From contig NZ_JAINWI010000014.1 in NCBI RefSeq assembly GCF_021021435.1, forward strand, positions 62,001-126,000: a stretch of 64,000 bases of DNA, written 5' to 3'. Of this stretch, positions 8,404-17,572 are shown in pieces. The position numbers and the translations under genes were made by a program. The notes beneath the pieces were generated by a model, which searched no databases, had not been told where the DNA came from, and saw only the letters and a list, made by a program, of their open reading frames with translations. The DNA is from Seohaeicola saemankumensis (GTDB taxonomy: Bacteria; Pseudomonadota; Alphaproteobacteria; Rhodobacterales; Rhodobacteraceae). How positions within the stretch are numbered: position 1 is the stretch's first letter; every line of letters starts with the position of its first letter.

Positions 8404-9705
8404 CTATTTTTCGGGGATCAGGCCGCGCGGGCTGAAGCGCAGCACCAAAAGCAGGATCAATCCCATCGTAAACAGGCGCATATGCGCCGCACTGTCCATC
8501 AGATGCGATTTCAGGGCGCCATCGGACATACCGGATGTCAGCGTGCTCATCAGCCACAACCCGATCGGTTCCACCTGCACCCAAAGCAGCCAGATCAGCA
8601 ACCCGCCCAGCACCGCGCCGAAATTGTTACCCGAACCGCCCACGATCACCATGACCCAGACCAGAAAGGTGAAACGCAGCGGCTGATAGGTGCCGGGTGT
8701 CAACTGTCCGTCCAGCGTGGTCATCATCGCGCCGGCGATGCCGCAAATCGCAGAGCCCAGGACGAAGATCTGCAAATGACGGCGCGTGACATCCTTGCCC
8801 ATCGCTTCTGCGGCGACCTCGTTGTCGCGGATCGCGCGCATCATCCGGCCCCAAGGCGATTTCAGCGCTTTTTGCGCCATCCACAGCAGGATCACCAGAA
8901 CCACAGTGAACAGCGCCGCATATTCCAGCTTCACATAGATGGTCGAGGCCGTGACCGCGTCCATCCCGAAACTGGCCGCGCGTTCCACGAATTCGGGGTC
9001 GCGTTGCAGATCCACTTCCAGCGGCACAGGGCGGGGCAGGCCCACCACGTTCTTGACGCCGCGCGCCAGCCAGTCCTCGTTCTTCAGGACCGCAATGATG
9101 ATCTCGGCAATGCCCAGCGTGGCGATGGCAAGATAGTCGCTCCGCAGACCAAGGGCGGTTTTACCGATGATCCAGGCAGCCCCCGCCGCCAGCAACCCGC
9201 CGACCGGCCAAGCCATCAGAACCGGCAAGCCAAGCCCGCCGATATTGCCCGACGAGGCCGGATTGATCGCCTCAATCGCCTCGACAGCCGGATCGAAGAC
9301 CGACCGGTAAAGAAAAAAGCCGCCGATCAGGATCACCAGCATCACCAGCACGCGCATATTGCCCTTGGGCATCCGGCTATAGGCCAGCACGGCCAGCACG
9401 ATCGTCACGGCCCCCATCACAAGGCCCGCAATCACGCCGAAACCGCCCGCAGCCCATGCGCCTTGGGTCGGGGGCATCGACACCAGCACGGCGGCCAGAC
9501 CACCCAGCGCCACGAAGCCCATGACACCCACGTTGAACAACCCTGCAAAGCCCCATTGCAGGTTGACCCCCAAGGCCATGATCGCGCTGATCAGGCCCAT
9601 ATTCAGGATCAACAGCGCCGTGTTCCAGCTTTGCATCACCCCCGTAATCACGATCAGGAGTGCGACAAGGGCAAAAAGCCCTGTGTTCTTGACCATCTCG
9701 TTCAT
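8404..9705 (-). CDS. livM: branched-chain amino acid ABC transporter permease LivM
   Basis: A 433-residue inner-membrane permease with about 10 hydrophobic segments. The LivM signature region is visible (NLQWGFAGLFNVG near residue 48, LRSDYLAIATLGIAEI near 195, GRMMRAIRDNEVAAEAMGKD near 295, the coupling helix to the ATPases). It is the last gene of the leftward livKGFHM operon, and its start overlaps the livH stop by 4 bases (ATGA). Together with LivH it forms the membrane channel for branched-chain or related amino acids. An insertion of hydrophobic and charged sequence at about residues 85-150 makes it longer than E. coli LivM minus its own N-terminal extension. Confidence 0.92.
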   Translation of the reverse strand: MNEMVKNTGLFALVALLIVITGVMQSWNTALLILNMGLISAIMALGVNLQWGFAGLFNVGVMGFVALGGLAAVLVSMPPTQGAWAAGGFGVIAGLVMGAVTIVLAVLAYSRMPKGNMRVLVMLVILIGGFFLYRSVFDPAVEAIEAINPASSGNIGGLGLPVLMAWPVGGLLAAGAAWIIGKTALGLRSDYLAIATLGIAEIIIAVLKNEDWLARGVKNVVGLPRPVPLEVDLQRDPEFVERAASFGMDAVTASTIYVKLEYAALFTVVLVILLWMAQKALKSPWGRMMRAIRDNEVAAEAMGKDVTRRHLQIFVLGSAICGIAGAMMTTLDGQLTPGTYQPLRFTFLVWVMVIVGGSGNNFGAVLGGLLIWLLWVQVEPIGLWLMSTLTSGMSDGALKSHLMDSAAHMRLFTMGLILLLVLRFSPRGLIPEK

Positions 9706-10712
9706 ACCGATTTCCCCTTGAACAGGCCCGTCGGGCGGAACAGCAGAACAACCAGCAGGATGATGAAGCTGACTGCGAATTTGTAATCAGTGGACAAAAG
9801 CTGTACCAGCCCGTCCGGCCCCATCCCGTCGGGCAGGGCATAGACCAGCACCTTTTTCCACGCATAAGTGATCGTCACCTCGGAGAAGGCGATCACGAAA
9901 CCGCCCGCGATGGCACCCACAGGGCTACCAAGGCCGCCCACGATGGCGCTGGCGAAAATCGGCAAAAGCAGTTGGAAATAAGTGAACGCCTTGAAGCTTT
10001 TGTCCAGCCCGTAAAGCGTGCCCGCCACGGTGGCCAATGCGGCCACGATGATCCATGTCACCATGACCACCTTTTCGGGATTGATGCCCGACAGCAGCGC
10101 CAGATCCTCGTTATCAGAATAAGCGCGCATGGATTTGCCGGTGCGGGTCTTGTTCAGGAACCAGAACAACAGGGCCACGACAATCACTGCCGTAATCACG
10201 GTGATGCCTGTCGAGGTGCGGATTGCAAGCCCCTCCTCAAGGCCCGTCAACGCGCGGAAGGTGCGGGCCGAGATGATGAAACGCTCGCCATCGCCGAAAG
10301 CGTGGTCATCCGGCCCGATGATGAAGCGCACGACACCGTTCATGATGAACATGACACCCATCGACACGATCACAAGGATCACGGGCTTGGCCTTCTGCTC
10401 GCGGTAAAAGCGATAGACGGCGCGGTCTGTCAGCAGCACGAACAGCGCGCAGCCTGCGATGCCAAAGGGCAAGGCAAGCAGGGCAGTCGGAAAGACGCCC
10501 AGCGAGATACCCCATGACTGGAACAGCCATGTGAACAGGATGGTGACCATCGTGCCGAACGCCATTGTATCGCCATGGGCGAAGTTCGAGAACCGCAGGA
10601 TGCCATAGATGAGCGTCACCCCCAGCGCACCAAGTGCGAGCTGGCTGCCATAGGCAATCGCGGGGACGATGACGAAATTCGTCAGCGTGATAATTGCGTT
10701 GAGAAGATCCAT
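9702..10712 (-). CDS. livH: branched-chain amino acid ABC transporter permease LivH
   Basis: A 336-residue permease with eight or so hydrophobic helices. Family marks include GALGVTLIYGILRFSNFAHGD (split over helix 1-2), RTGKSMRAYSDNEDLALLSGIN (cytoplasmic loop) and the C-terminal FRPTGLFKGK. ATG 10712 is three bases after the livF stop, and its own stop overlaps livM. It is slightly longer than typical LivH (about 300 residues) because of a loop around 120-150 (IIGPDDHAFGDGERF). Role: membrane subunit of the HAAT-type amino acid importer. Confidence 0.92.
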   Translation of the reverse strand: MDLLNAIITLTNFVIVPAIAYGSQLALGALGVTLIYGILRFSNFAHGDTMAFGTMVTILFTWLFQSWGISLGVFPTALLALPFGIAGCALFVLLTDRAVYRFYREQKAKPVILVIVSMGVMFIMNGVVRFIIGPDDHAFGDGERFIISARTFRALTGLEEGLAIRTSTGITVITAVIVVALLFWFLNKTRTGKSMRAYSDNEDLALLSGINPEKVVMVTWIIVAALATVAGTLYGLDKSFKAFTYFQLLLPIFASAIVGGLGSPVGAIAGGFVIAFSEVTITYAWKKVLVYALPDGMGPDGLVQLLSTDYKFAVSFIILLVVLLFRPTGLFKGKSV

Positions 10713-10715
10713 GGC

Positions 10716-11546
10716 TCAGCCCCCCAGAAACGATTTGCGGACTTCGGGATCGGCCATCAACGCCTTGCCGGTGTCTGTGAATGCGTTGCGCCCCTGCACC
10801 AGAACATAGCCCTTGTCGGCAATCTCCAGCGCCTGACGCGCGTTCTGTTCGACCATCAGGATCGGAATACCGGTGCGGGCAACCTCGATGATCCGGTCGA
10901 ATAATTCGTCCATGACGATGGGTGACACGCCCGCTGTCGGCTCGTCCAGCATCAGAACCTTGGGCTTGGTCATCAGCGCGCGGCCTACGGCCACCTGCTG
11001 GCGCTGCCCGCCCGACAGTTCGCCCGCCGCCTGATAGCGTTTTTCCTTGAGGATCGGGAACAGATCATAGACCTGCGCCATCGTATCGCGGAAATCATCG
11101 CTGCGGATGAACGCGCCCATTTCAAGATTTTCCTCGACCGTCATCGAGGTAAAGATATTGCTGGTCTGCGGCACGAAACCCATCCCCTTGACCACGCGGT
11201 CCTGCGGGGTCAGCGCGGTGATATCCTCGCCATCCAGCAGCACGCGGCCCGAACGGACATCCAGCATTCCGAAAACCGCCTTCATCGCGGTGGATTTGCC
11301 CGCACCGTTTGGCCCGACGATCACGGCAATCTCGCCGCGATCCACGGCGATAGTGCAATCATGCAGGATGTCGGGGCCTTTGCCATAGCCGCCGGTCATC
11401 GCCTCGCCAATCAGAAAGGGGCCACCGGGGGCCGCAGTCACCTTGCCGCTTTTGCTGCGCGGCATCTGGCTGCCTTGTCCGGCAGGGTTGGTGATCGAGC
11501 GGTCCTTGTTGCCACGATCATCCTGATAGGGGTTGCCGTTGCTCAT
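10716..11546 (-). CDS. livF: branched-chain amino acid ABC transporter ATPase LivF
   Basis: A 276-residue ABC ATPase. Walker A is GPNGAGKST, the signature is LSGGQRQQVAVGRAL, and Walker B is VLMLDEPTAG; the LivF-type H-loop region reads ILMVEQNARQAL. An extra hydrophilic N-terminus of about 47 residues (rich in Asn, Asp, Lys, Gly) precedes the ATPase core and is not part of the canonical fold; ATG 11546 is still preferred because it overlaps the livG stop (ATGA), as expected for coupling. It powers the importer with LivG. Confidence 0.93.
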   Translation of the reverse strand: MSNGNPYQDDRGNKDRSITNPAGQGSQMPRSKSGKVTAAPGGPFLIGEAMTGGYGKGPDILHDCTIAVDRGEIAVIVGPNGAGKSTAMKAVFGMLDVRSGRVLLDGEDITALTPQDRVVKGMGFVPQTSNIFTSMTVEENLEMGAFIRSDDFRDTMAQVYDLFPILKEKRYQAAGELSGGQRQQVAVGRALMTKPKVLMLDEPTAGVSPIVMDELFDRIIEVARTGIPILMVEQNARQALEIADKGYVLVQGRNAFTDTGKALMADPEVRKSFLGG

Positions 11547-12325
11547 GCGCCCACCTTGTCCTTGTTCTTCAGACCGGTGCCCAGATAGGCTTCGATCACC
11601 TGTTCATTGGCCTTGATCTCGGCCAGCGTGCCCTTTGCCAGCACCTTGCCTTCGGCCATACAGATCACCGGATCGCAAAGCCGTCCGATGAAATCCATGT
11701 CATGCTCGATCACGACAAAGGTATATCCGCGTTCCTTGTTCAGCTTGATGATCGCATCGCCGATCGTGTTCAGCAGGGTGCGGTTCACGCCCGCGCCCAC
11801 CTCGTCCAGAAAGACGATCTTGGCATCCACCATCATGGTGCGGCCCAGTTCCAGCAGCTTTTTCTGACCGCCCGAAATCTGGCTGGCTTTCTGTTCGGCC
11901 AGATGGTCAATAGTCAGGAATTCCAGAACCTCGTCCGCCTTGGCGCGTAGGGCGCGCTCCTCGTCGGCGATGCGTTTGCGACCGAACCAGGTGTTCCACA
12001 GGTTTTCACCTGACTGGTTGCCCGGCACCATCATCAGGTTCTCGCGGCAGGTCATCGAGCCGAATTCATGCGCGATCTGGAAGGTCCGCAGCAGGCCCTT
12101 GTGGAACAACGCGTGCGGCGGCAGGCCTGTGATATCGTCGCCAAGCATCGTCACCGTGCCCGATGTCGGCGACAAAACACCAGCGATCACATTAAAAAGC
12201 GTGGTTTTTCCGGCACCGTTGGGGCCGATCAGCCCAGTGATCGTGCCCTTCTTGATGTCCAGCGAGGCCCCGTCAACGGCACGGAATCCGCCAAACGTCT
12301 TTACGACGTTGTCGACTTTGATCAT
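11543..12325 (-). CDS. livG: branched-chain amino acid ABC transporter ATPase LivG
   Basis: A 260-residue ATPase starting at ATG 12325 (MIKVDNVVKTFGGFRAV), preceded by GGGGGAAAAGG. A longer reading from 12403 would run through the intercistronic hairpin and is rejected. Walker A is GPNGAGKTT, the signature ISGGQKKLLELGR and Walker B IVFLDEVGAG. The Walker B is followed by VGAG, where LivG usually has PAAG, a small deviation in the D-loop. It partners LivF. It is the second gene of the operon, 95 bases after livK and a GC-rich hairpin. Confidence 0.93.
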   Translation of the reverse strand: MIKVDNVVKTFGGFRAVDGASLDIKKGTITGLIGPNGAGKTTLFNVIAGVLSPTSGTVTMLGDDITGLPPHALFHKGLLRTFQIAHEFGSMTCRENLMMVPGNQSGENLWNTWFGRKRIADEERALRAKADEVLEFLTIDHLAEQKASQISGGQKKLLELGRTMMVDAKIVFLDEVGAGVNRTLLNTIGDAIIKLNKERGYTFVVIEHDMDFIGRLCDPVICMAEGKVLAKGTLAEIKANEQVIEAYLGTGLKNKDKVGA

Positions 12326-12373
12326 ACCTTTTCCCCCGGCACTGTTCTTTTGACGTGCCTTTATCTTATGCAA

Positions 12374-12400
12374 ACGGCGCGGGGGAAGCCCCCGCGCCGT
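12374..12400 (-). terminator. intercistronic hairpin between livK and livG
   Basis: A perfect 12-bp GC-rich stem ACGGCGCGGGGG/CCCCCGCGCCGT with a 3-base loop directly after the livK stop. There is no T tract, so it is likelier an mRNA-stabilising or attenuating structure that keeps the binding protein more abundant than the membrane parts. Confidence 0.7.
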
Positions 12401-12419
12401 CAAATCTCGCTGCGTCAGA

Positions 12420-13604
12420 TCACCGGAAGTTCACGGTCTCGATCACGCCATCCTTGATCTCGATTTCACGGTAGTTGCCGGCCGATTCACCGGGTCCGAT
12501 CAGTTCAACAGCGGTCGCACCGACATAGTCGATATCGCCGCCCGCTTTGATGATCTCGATCGCTTTGGCCAGTTCGCCGGGGAAGATTTCTTCGCCGGGG
12601 GCGTTGGCCAGATCCATCACGTGATCCTTAAAATCGGCAGAAGCCGTGGATTTCGCCGCTTCCATCGCCAGCAGGATCAGCGCGGCCGCATCATAGCTTT
12701 CCGGTGCAAAGGCCGAGGTGCCGTCGAAACCGGCTTCGGTCGCCAGACCCTGGAACAGTTCCGCACCGGCGCTGTCGGTGCCAGGATACTGGCCGAACGA
12801 GCCCGTCAGACCATCGCCGATATCGTCCACAAGCTGCTGGCCAACCATACCGTCGGGCAGAACGAACGTGTCGAATGCACCGGAATCAAGGCTTGCCTGA
12901 ATGATGCCTTTGCCACCCTGATCGGTATAGCCTGCAACAACAAGAACCTCGCCCCCGGCAGACGCCAGTGCCGCCACTTCCGATGAGTAGTCGGCCTTGC
13001 CGTCCTCATGGCTGGAGTTGATTGTCACGGTGCCGCCGGCTTCGGTGAACGCGGCTGCGAATGCATCGGCCAGACCCTTGCCGTAGTCGTTGTTGGTATA
13101 GGTCAGGGCAACGGATTTGATTCCGCGATCCATGATCACTTCGGTCATCACAACGCCCTGACGTGCGTCAGACGGGGCGGTGCGGAAGAACAGACCATCA
13201 TCATCGGCGGTCGACAGACCGGGGGATGTGGCCGAGGGCGAGATCATCACAACGCCGTTCGGCCGCGCGACGTTTTGCAGGATCGCACCGGTCACACCCG
13301 AGCAGTCCGCGCCCATGATCGCGTTCACGTTATCGGATGTCACCAGACGCTCTCCGGCTGCAGTCGCCGCACCCGCGTCGATGCAGGTCGAGTCAGCGCG
13401 CACTGACGTCACAGTTGCGCCATCCAGCAGCGTGCCAGCCGCGTTGACTTCCGCAATCGCCAGTTCAGCGCCGGCAGCCATGTTGGGCGTGATCGATTCC
13501 AGCGGGCCGGTGAAGCCCAGAATGATGCCGATCTTGATCTCTTGTGCCGACACGGAGCCCGCCATCAAGGCGGTCGCGGCCGTGGCCAAAAGTAGTTTTT
13601 TCAT
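12420..13604 (-). CDS. livK: branched-chain amino acid ABC transporter substrate-binding protein
   Basis: A 394-residue periplasmic binding protein with a signal peptide (KKLLLATAATALMAGSVSAQ). The fold is type I PBP: EIKIGIILGFTGPLES, a region with ADSTCIDAGAATAAGERLV, MGADCSGVTGAI, SPSATSPGLS and YTNNDYGKGLADAF. GGAG lies 6-10 bases before ATG 13604. The cysteines at about 74 and 100 could form a disulphide. Ligand is inferred from the operon; related alphaproteobacterial systems also import other amino acids or amides, so leucine/isoleucine/valine specificity is not proven. It is the first gene of the operon; the promoter should lie in 13605-13700. Confidence 0.9.
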   Translation of the reverse strand: MKKLLLATAATALMAGSVSAQEIKIGIILGFTGPLESITPNMAAGAELAIAEVNAAGTLLDGATVTSVRADSTCIDAGAATAAGERLVTSDNVNAIMGADCSGVTGAILQNVARPNGVVMISPSATSPGLSTADDDGLFFRTAPSDARQGVVMTEVIMDRGIKSVALTYTNNDYGKGLADAFAAAFTEAGGTVTINSSHEDGKADYSSEVAALASAGGEVLVVAGYTDQGGKGIIQASLDSGAFDTFVLPDGMVGQQLVDDIGDGLTGSFGQYPGTDSAGAELFQGLATEAGFDGTSAFAPESYDAAALILLAMEAAKSTASADFKDHVMDLANAPGEEIFPGELAKAIEIIKAGGDIDYVGATAVELIGPGESAGNYREIEIKDGVIETVNFR

Positions 13605-13781
13605 GTTAGTCTCCCATATTGGATCTTATGTCCAGCACACAGGTTAAGTTCACTTTGCCTAAAAGAAAAGCGCAATACGGGGTCAGCAATCACCCGAATG
13701 CGACTTTTTGTGAGGCCGCCAAATGCTAGGCTCCAGCGCCGTGCGTGCTAGGCTTGCGACACCAACTCCGGGAGAATGCCG

Positions 13782-14891
13782 ATGCGCCGCGATATGATGA
13801 TCACAAGCCTGCTGGCCTTTTGCGCCGGAACATGGGCCATCAGTGAACCTGTGGTTGCACTGGACAGCCGCGACGGGGCGTTGACCGTCACGGCCATGGC
13901 GGAGGGGTTCGCAACCCCTTGGGCCGTCGGGTTCCTGCCAGACGGCGGATTTCTGGTGACCGAACGCGAGGGGCGATTGTGGCACGTGGCGCGAAACGGC
14001 AACCGCCAGCAAGTCAGGGGGCTGCCGCAGATTCGCGTGGGCGGGCAGGGCGGTCTGCTGGATCTGATGGTGCCGCGTGACTTCGCCCAAAGCCGCGACA
14101 TTTTCTTCAGCTATGCAAAGCCGCAGGGCAGGGCCGAGGGCACAGCCCTTGCCGTCGGACGTCTGTCCGAGGATCGCACAAATTTGCAAGATGTCCGGTT
14201 GCTGTTCGAAATGGCTCCCGGCTCGTCCGGGGGGCGACATTTTGGCGGGCGCATTGTGGAAGGCCCGCAAGGTCATCTGTTCCTGACCATCGGGGACCGT
14301 GGCGATCCGGACACCGCGCAGGATGTTGGCAACCACAACGGCGCAGTCATCAGAATTAACCGCGACGGATCGGTTCCTGCCGACAATCCTTTCGTGAACC
14401 AGTCCGGTGCACGGCCGGAAATCTGGTCCTATGGCCACCGCAACCCGCAGGGCGCAAGCCTTGATGCGGATGGCACCCTGTGGGTGAACGAGCACGGCGC
14501 GCGCGGCGGGGACGAGGTGAACCGCGTGCAAAAAGGCGCCAATTACGGCTGGCCTGTCATCTCCTACGGGCGGCACTACTCGGGTCTGCCCATTGGGGAA
14601 GGCACGTCCAAGCCGGGCTTGGAACAACCGCAGATGTATTGGGATCCGTCGATGGCCCCGTCGGGCATGGCGATCTACACGGGCGATCTTTGGCCCGCAT
14701 GGCGCGGCCAGATGTTCGTGGGATCGCTCAAGTTCGACTATATCGCCCGTGTCGGTGGCGCGACCCCGACCGAGATTGAACAGATCAAGGGCCGTGAAAC
14801 CGACCGCGTGCGCGATATCAGACAAGCGCCAGACGGGTCTGTCTGGTTCATCAGCGAGGGTCGCGGCACGATCTACCGTATCGCGCCCTGA
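13782..14891 (+). CDS. PQQ-dependent sugar (aldose) dehydrogenase family protein
   Basis: A 369-residue secreted protein. ATG 13782 is preferred over ATG 13776 because GGGAG is then 7 bases upstream. A signal peptide (about 1-29, ending EPVVALD) precedes a six-bladed propeller of the soluble aldose dehydrogenase type: GFATPWAVGFLPDGGFLVTER, RHFGGRI (the catalytic His region), FLTIGDRG, SYGHRNPQG, NEHGARGGDEVN, NYGWPVISYG. In the family, PQQ and calcium bind in the central channel and sugars are oxidised in the periplasm. No PQQ biosynthesis gene is in the window. It is divergent from livK and convergent with the GlxA regulator. Confidence 0.88.
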   Translation: MRRDMMITSLLAFCAGTWAISEPVVALDSRDGALTVTAMAEGFATPWAVGFLPDGGFLVTEREGRLWHVARNGNRQQVRGLPQIRVGGQGGLLDLMVPRDFAQSRDIFFSYAKPQGRAEGTALAVGRLSEDRTNLQDVRLLFEMAPGSSGGRHFGGRIVEGPQGHLFLTIGDRGDPDTAQDVGNHNGAVIRINRDGSVPADNPFVNQSGARPEIWSYGHRNPQGASLDADGTLWVNEHGARGGDEVNRVQKGANYGWPVISYGRHYSGLPIGEGTSKPGLEQPQMYWDPSMAPSGMAIYTGDLWPAWRGQMFVGSLKFDYIARVGGATPTEIEQIKGRETDRVRDIRQAPDGSVWFISEGRGTIYRIAP

Positions 14892-14899
14892 TCCTGATC

Positions 14900-15904
14900 T
14901 TAGATCGACAGCCGTGTCGCGTGACTGCCGCGCTCGCGGTAGGGCGTTGTGTCGTAATGCGCGCGGTAGCATTTCGAGAAATGCGAGGGCGAGGCAAAGC
15001 CGCAGGCAAGTGCCACGTTGATCACGCTCATATCGGTCTGCATCAGCAGGTTACGCGCCTTCGACAGCCGCAATTCCATGTAGTAGCGCTTGGGACTGCG
15101 GCTGAGATAGCGACGGAACAGCCGTTCAAGCTGCCGCGTCGACATGCCCACATCGCGCGCCAGAACCGAAGGGCTGATCGGCTCTTCGATATGGCCTTCC
15201 ATCATCTGGATCACGCGGCTCAGCTTGGGATGGCGCACGCCGATTCGCGTTGGAACCGACAGGCGTTGCGTGTCCTGATCGGTGCGGATTGATGAATAGA
15301 TGAACTGGTCCGCCACAAGATTGGCGACATCTTCGCCCTGATCATTTGCGATCAGCTTGAGCATCAGGTCGATGGACGAGATCCCCCCCGCGGTGCTGAA
15401 GCGGTTGCCATCGACCACAAAGACCGATTTGGTCAGATCCACCTCTTCGAATTCCTCGGCGAAACTGTCCTGATTTTCCCAATGGATCGTGGCGCGCTTT
15501 CCGTCCAGCAATCCGGCTTTGGCCAGCGCATAGCTGGCCGTGCACAACCCGCCCAGCAACATCCCCTTGCGTGCCTCGCGACGCAGCCACGAGATCACTT
15601 TTTTTGTTGTCGCCCGCTGCACATCAACGCCGCCACAGACCACTACAACATCGTCGCGCCCCAGTTCGATCAGATCCGCATCGACCTGGAACTCTACACC
15701 AGCCGAGCATTTGATCTGCGTGCCGCCTTCGCCCAACAAAAGCCAGCTATAGGCTGTGCGCTCCATGATGCGGTTGGCAATCCGCAGGCTTTCCAACGCC
15801 GAGGCAAAGCTGAGCAGGGTGAAGTTGTCCAAAAGCACAAAGACAAACCGCCGCGGTGCCGCGGCAGATGCAGGCTCTTTGGCCATCGGGCGGGGCGAAG
15901 ACAT
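14900..15904 (-). CDS. GlxA family transcriptional regulator (DJ-1/PfpI plus AraC domain)
   Basis: A 334-residue protein. Residues about 20-190 form a class I glutamine amidotransferase-like domain (FVFVLLDNFTLLSFASALE, VVVCGGVDVQ, the elbow LLGGLCTASYALA). Residues about 228-328 form an AraC-type double HTH (LARDVGMSTRQLERLFRRY and VALACGFASPSHFSKCYRAH). The family includes the GbdR and CdhR regulators of quaternary amine and carnitine use; which inducer applies here cannot be told, since no catabolic operon is adjacent. ATG 15904 has GGAG about 10 bases upstream. It is divergent from the DAHP synthase gene. Confidence 0.9.
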   Translation of the reverse strand: MSSPRPMAKEPASAAAPRRFVFVLLDNFTLLSFASALESLRIANRIMERTAYSWLLLGEGGTQIKCSAGVEFQVDADLIELGRDDVVVVCGGVDVQRATTKKVISWLRREARKGMLLGGLCTASYALAKAGLLDGKRATIHWENQDSFAEEFEEVDLTKSVFVVDGNRFSTAGGISSIDLMLKLIANDQGEDVANLVADQFIYSSIRTDQDTQRLSVPTRIGVRHPKLSRVIQMMEGHIEEPISPSVLARDVGMSTRQLERLFRRYLSRSPKRYYMELRLSKARNLLMQTDMSVINVALACGFASPSHFSKCYRAHYDTTPYRERGSHATRLSI

Positions 15905-16113
15905 GGGTGTGATGCTCCATCGGGGTTGCAGGGCAATTGATCAGGTTTGATAATCCGCATCAAGGGCCGCAACGGCGTTCTAAGGTGCAATTGCGCCAAA
16001 TCGCGACCATTGGACGTCGCCTTTCACCGATGCGGGGGCAAATCGCTTGTGGCATGCGGGGCGCGGCTTTTGTATAGAAGGCCCGACAATAGCAGATTTG
16101 CGGAGATGCGGAC

Positions 16114-17484
16114 ATGAGCGAATGGCAAAAAACCGATTGGCGCGGACGCCCACGGGTTCAAATGCCTGATTATTTGGATGCCGCCAGCCTTGGCACCGTC
16201 GAGGCGCAATTGTCCAAATATCCCCCGCTGGTCTTTGCCGGCGAGGCGCGCAAGCTGAAAACCGCGCTTGGCGAGGCGTCGCGCGGCGAGGCGTTTCTGT
16301 TGCAGGGCGGCGATTGCGCGGAAAGCTTCGACCAGTTCAGCGCCAACGCAATCCGCGACACGTTCAAGGTGATGCTGCAAATGGCGATGGTGCTGACCTA
16401 TGGCGCCAAGGTGCCGGTGGTGAAGGTTGGCCGCATGGCAGGCCAGTTCGCCAAGCCGCGTTCCGCCCCGACCGAAACGATCGACGGGATGGAACTGCCC
16501 TCGTATCGAGGCGACATCATCAACGATCTGGCCGCCACGCCGGATGCCCGTCAGCCCGACCCGCAGCGCATGTTGCAGGCCTATTTGCAAGCAGCGGCAA
16601 CGTTGAACCTGCTGCGCGCTTTCTCGACCGGCGGCTATGCCGATGTGCATCAAGTGCATAGCTGGACGCTTGGCTTTATCGAGGGCGACAACGCGGCGCG
16701 CTACCGCGATATGGCCAACCGGATCAGCGACACGCTGGATTTCATCAAGGCCGCCGGTATCGACAGCAAGCAGGCGCATACGCTGCAAACCGTCGATTTC
16801 TACACCAGCCACGAAGCTTTGCTGCTGGAATATGAAGAGGCGCTGACCCGTCTGGATACGACATCGGGCAAATGGCTGGCAGGCTCCGGCCATATGGTCT
16901 GGATTGGCGACCGCACGCGCCAGCCGGACGGCGCGCATGTGGAATATTGCCGTGGTGTGCTGAACCCGATCGGGTTGAAATGCGGGCCAAGCATGACGTC
17001 CGAGGACCTCAAGCTGCTGATGGCCAAGCTGAACCCCAAGAACGAGGCGGGACGCCTGACCCTGATCGCGCGTTTCGGTGCGGGCAAGGTGGCCGAACAC
17101 CTGCCGCGCCTGATCAAGACGGTGCGCGACGAAGGGGCCAATGTGCTGTGGGTCTGCGATCCGATGCATGGCAACACGATCAAGTCCTCGAGCGGATACA
17201 AGACCCGGCCTTTCGACGCGGTGCTGCGCGAGGTCCGCGAGTTCTTTGCCGTGCACAAATCCGAAGGCACAATCCCGGGCGGTGTGCATTTCGAGATGAC
17301 GGGCGAGGATGTGACCGAATGCACCGGCGGTTTGCGCGCAGTCAGCGACGAGGATCTGTCGGACCGTTACCACACAGCCTGCGATCCGCGCCTGAATGCC
17401 AGCCAATCGCTGGAACTGGCCTTTCTGGTGGCCGAGGAACTGTCGAACCTGCGCGCAGAACGTCAGGCCGCCGCGGTAGTCTGA
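16114..17484 (+). CDS. 3-deoxy-7-phosphoheptulonate (DAHP) synthase, class II
   Basis: A 456-residue enzyme of the plant/Mycobacterium type, catalysing condensation of phosphoenolpyruvate and erythrose-4-phosphate, the first step of the shikimate pathway. Diagnostic segments are [10 protein letters not shown] at the start, [12 protein letters not shown] (about 68-79), [62 protein letters not shown] and [15 protein letters not shown], covering the metal ligands and PEP site. GGAGA lies 8-12 bases before ATG 16114. It is a single-gene unit with its own terminator; aroQ of the same pathway lies 16 kb away. Confidence 0.96.
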   Translation: MSEWQKTDWRGRPRVQMPDYLDAASLGTVEAQLSKYPPLVFAGEARKLKTALGEASRGEAFLLQGGDCAESFDQFSANAIRDTFKVMLQMAMVLTYGAKVPVVKVGRMAGQFAKPRSAPTETIDGMELPSYRGDIINDLAATPDARQPDPQRMLQAYLQAAATLNLLRAFSTGGYADVHQVHSWTLGFIEGDNAARYRDMANRISDTLDFIKAAGIDSKQAHTLQTVDFYTSHEALLLEYEEALTRLDTTSGKWLAGSGHMVWIGDRTRQPDGAHVEYCRGVLNPIGLKCGPSMTSEDLKLLMAKLNPKNEAGRLTLIARFGAGKVAEHLPRLIKTVRDEGANVLWVCDPMHGNTIKSSSGYKTRPFDAVLREVREFFAVHKSEGTIPGGVHFEMTGEDVTECTGGLRAVSDEDLSDRYHTACDPRLNASQSLELAFLVAEELSNLRAERQAAAVV

Positions 17485-17508
17485 CACCTCATAGGCGTTA
17501 AGAAAGCT

Positions 17509-17538
17509 AACCGGCGGGCCATACCCGCCGGTTTTTTT
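17509..17538 (+). terminator. terminator of DAHP synthase gene
   Basis: A 10-bp perfect stem AACCGGCGGG/CCCGCCGGTT with a 5-base loop and a run of seven T, 25 bases after the stop codon. Confidence 0.9.
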
Positions 17539-17572
17539 ATGTGTGGCGCTGTTTCAGAGCGAAAGGCGGGGT

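Noticed and set aside
8482-9786. 434-codon plus-strand frame opposite livM
   Set aside because: His/Gln-rich antisense frame; livM is clearly coding.
13683-14972. 429-codon minus-strand frame opposite the PQQ sugar dehydrogenase gene
   Set aside because: Antisense shadow; the forward gene has signal peptide and propeller motifs.
16024-17487. 487-codon minus-strand frame opposite the DAHP synthase gene
   Set aside because: Antisense of a well-conserved enzyme gene; no domain, no ribosome binding site.
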